A DNA stretch of 64,000 bases from Erythrobacter fulvus (GTDB taxonomy: Bacteria > Pseudomonadota > Alphaproteobacteria > Sphingomonadales > Sphingomonadaceae): assembly GCF_028595285.1 (NCBI RefSeq), contig NZ_JAQQXQ010000012.1, forward strand, positions 21,425 to 85,424, given 5' to 3'. The position numbers were made by a program, and so were the translations under genes. Under the pieces are notes generated by a model, which was not told where the DNA came from, searched no databases, and saw only the letters and a list, made by a program, of their open reading frames with translations. Positions 63,633 to 64,000 of this stretch are shown here, piece after piece; positions within the stretch are counted from its first letter, which is position 1; each line of letters starts with the position of its first letter.

Positions 63633-63675
63633 CCAGACTCTAATCGCTCATGGAGGAAAATCAGGGGTCACGTCA
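63633..63675 (-). repeat. IS right terminal inverted repeat
   Basis: Read on the minus strand it begins TGACGTGACCCCTGATTTTC and carries GATTAGAG at offset 31. It lies 20 bases upstream of the OrfA start and would hold the transposase promoter. Confidence 0.8.
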
Positions 63676-63914
63676 CTACGCTTGGTAATGGTCGTTCAGT
63701 CTCCAAAGTGTTGATTCGACGCATTCACTTTAAAGACCTGTCGGCCGGTCGAGACCGCCCTGATGAGTTTGTCCATGTTTTCCGCCTTAGCGAAATGTGT
63801 TTTTCGCGCAACTCGCAGGCGCGTGGGGGCGATCAATCATTGACCTAGCCGGACGCGCACGGCACGGATTGCGCAGGGCCACGACTTTCCGATCATAACC
63901 AGCGAGGGTGCCGA
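63676..63914. other. Lower-GC gap between IS and galU
   Basis: 239 bases. The first 170 or so are clearly less GC-rich than the rest of the window and hold no convincing gene; an open frame crossing from the IS has no recognisable motif. Probably remnant of the integrated element plus the galU promoter and leader. AGCGAGGG precedes the galU ATG. Confidence 0.6.
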
Positions 63915-64000
63915 ATGTCTCCCAAACCGATCCGTAAAGCCGTGTTTCCCGTTGCCGGTCTCGGCACCCGCTTCCTTCCGGCGACCAAGGTTGTGCCGAA
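63915..64000 (+). CDS. galU: UTP-glucose-1-phosphate uridylyltransferase, 5' part
   Basis: Only the first 28 codons are present. They read [20 protein letters not shown] followed by LPATKVVP, the N-terminal nucleotide-binding loop ([11 protein letters not shown]) of GalU. The enzyme makes UDP-glucose, used by OtsA and GalE encoded in this window and by envelope polysaccharide synthesis. The start ATG 63915 has GAGGG upstream. It is cut by the window edge. Confidence 0.93.
   Translation, partial: MSPKPIRKAVFPVAGLGTRFLPATKVVP

Larger units (their letters stand above)
62481..63675 (-). mobile_element. Degraded IS3-family (IS407-group-like) insertion sequence
   Basis: 1195 bases bounded by imperfect inverted ends. 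The outer 12 bases, TGACGTGACCCC, are identical, and a second block GATTAGAG is shared at the same offset 31-38. It encodes an IS3-type OrfA and a broken OrfB on the minus strand. No matching target duplication is visible: GATC is on the left and CTAC on the right. That suggests later rearrangement or an old insertion. It sits directly at the integrase 3' end. It cannot transpose on its own. Confidence 0.85.

Noticed and set aside
63579..63848. 89-codon plus-strand frame crossing the IS right end into the gap before galU
   Set aside because: It runs antisense through the OrfA start and the IS terminus and has no family features.
1..64000. CRISPR array, toxin-antitoxin pair or known defence system
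   Set aside because: No regularly spaced repeats, cas genes or recognisable defence or toxin-antitoxin genes were seen anywhere in the window.

Overview
The window is GC-rich chromosomal DNA from an alphaproteobacterium. It is most likely a member of the Sphingomonadales, family Erythrobacteraceae (Erythrobacter/Porphyrobacter/Qipengyuania type). The evidence is the coaBC-ubiB-ubiE-mutM-rpsT-dnaA order, UPF0262 next to dnaB, an otsB-GH15-otsA trehalose cluster, NodT-type efflux, and many small family proteins that I associate with sphingomonads. Both ends are cut inside genes: coaBC on the left and galU on the right. Genes are dense, and ATGA, GTGA and TAATG overlaps within operons are frequent.

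Layout. 1-4.8 kb (minus): coaBC, a polytopic membrane protein, ubiB and ubiE (coenzyme A and ubiquinone synthesis). 4.8-8 kb (plus): mutM, rpsT and dnaA, with a roughly 400-base leader before dnaA and a palindrome cluster after it. 8-18 kb: DUF983, a MoeB/ThiF-type E1 enzyme, a class III sirtuin, dapB, nth, a lipoprotein, a DAACS symporter, dapE, cupin, LysE, an S1/P1 nuclease, GST and VOC proteins. 18-22 kb: the trehalose cluster, in which otsA appears to begin at a non-standard codon. 22-24 kb: MAPEG and a D-aminoacylase-type amidohydrolase. 24-28 kb (minus): rpmH-rnpA-yidD-yidC-engB, within 20 kb of dnaA. 28-41 kb: comM, a TonB-like protein, recQ, an HxlR regulator, rpmJ, galE, an M14 carboxypeptidase, cdd, an eroded GH25 lysozyme relative and UPF0262. 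41-52 kb: dnaB, an S9 peptidase, a phospholipase D-like protein, a bacterial lipoxygenase divergent from a GGDEF protein, rpoZ, an orphan ParA-like ATPase and DUF3667. 52-61 kb: ftsH, then a TetR regulator divergent from a DevCA/HlyD/NodT tripartite exporter with two operator-like inverted repeats in the shared promoter, then MaoC and CaiB enzymes. 61-64 kb: remains of a mobile element, made up of a P4-type integrase whose nucleophilic tyrosine is histidine, a degraded IS3-family element that supplies the integrase stop codon, and a short lower-GC stretch before galU.

Most of the window is core chromosome. The accessory signals are the dead integrase/IS end, the lipoxygenase, and a two-copy dispersed repeat at 27.5 and 34.4 kb whose stems differ by compensatory changes. 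I see no CRISPR array, no tRNA or rRNA gene, and no complete mobile element. I could not convince myself of a wholly new multi-gene system. The best candidates for new biology are the structured repeat family, the unusual otsA start, and the lipoxygenase locus.
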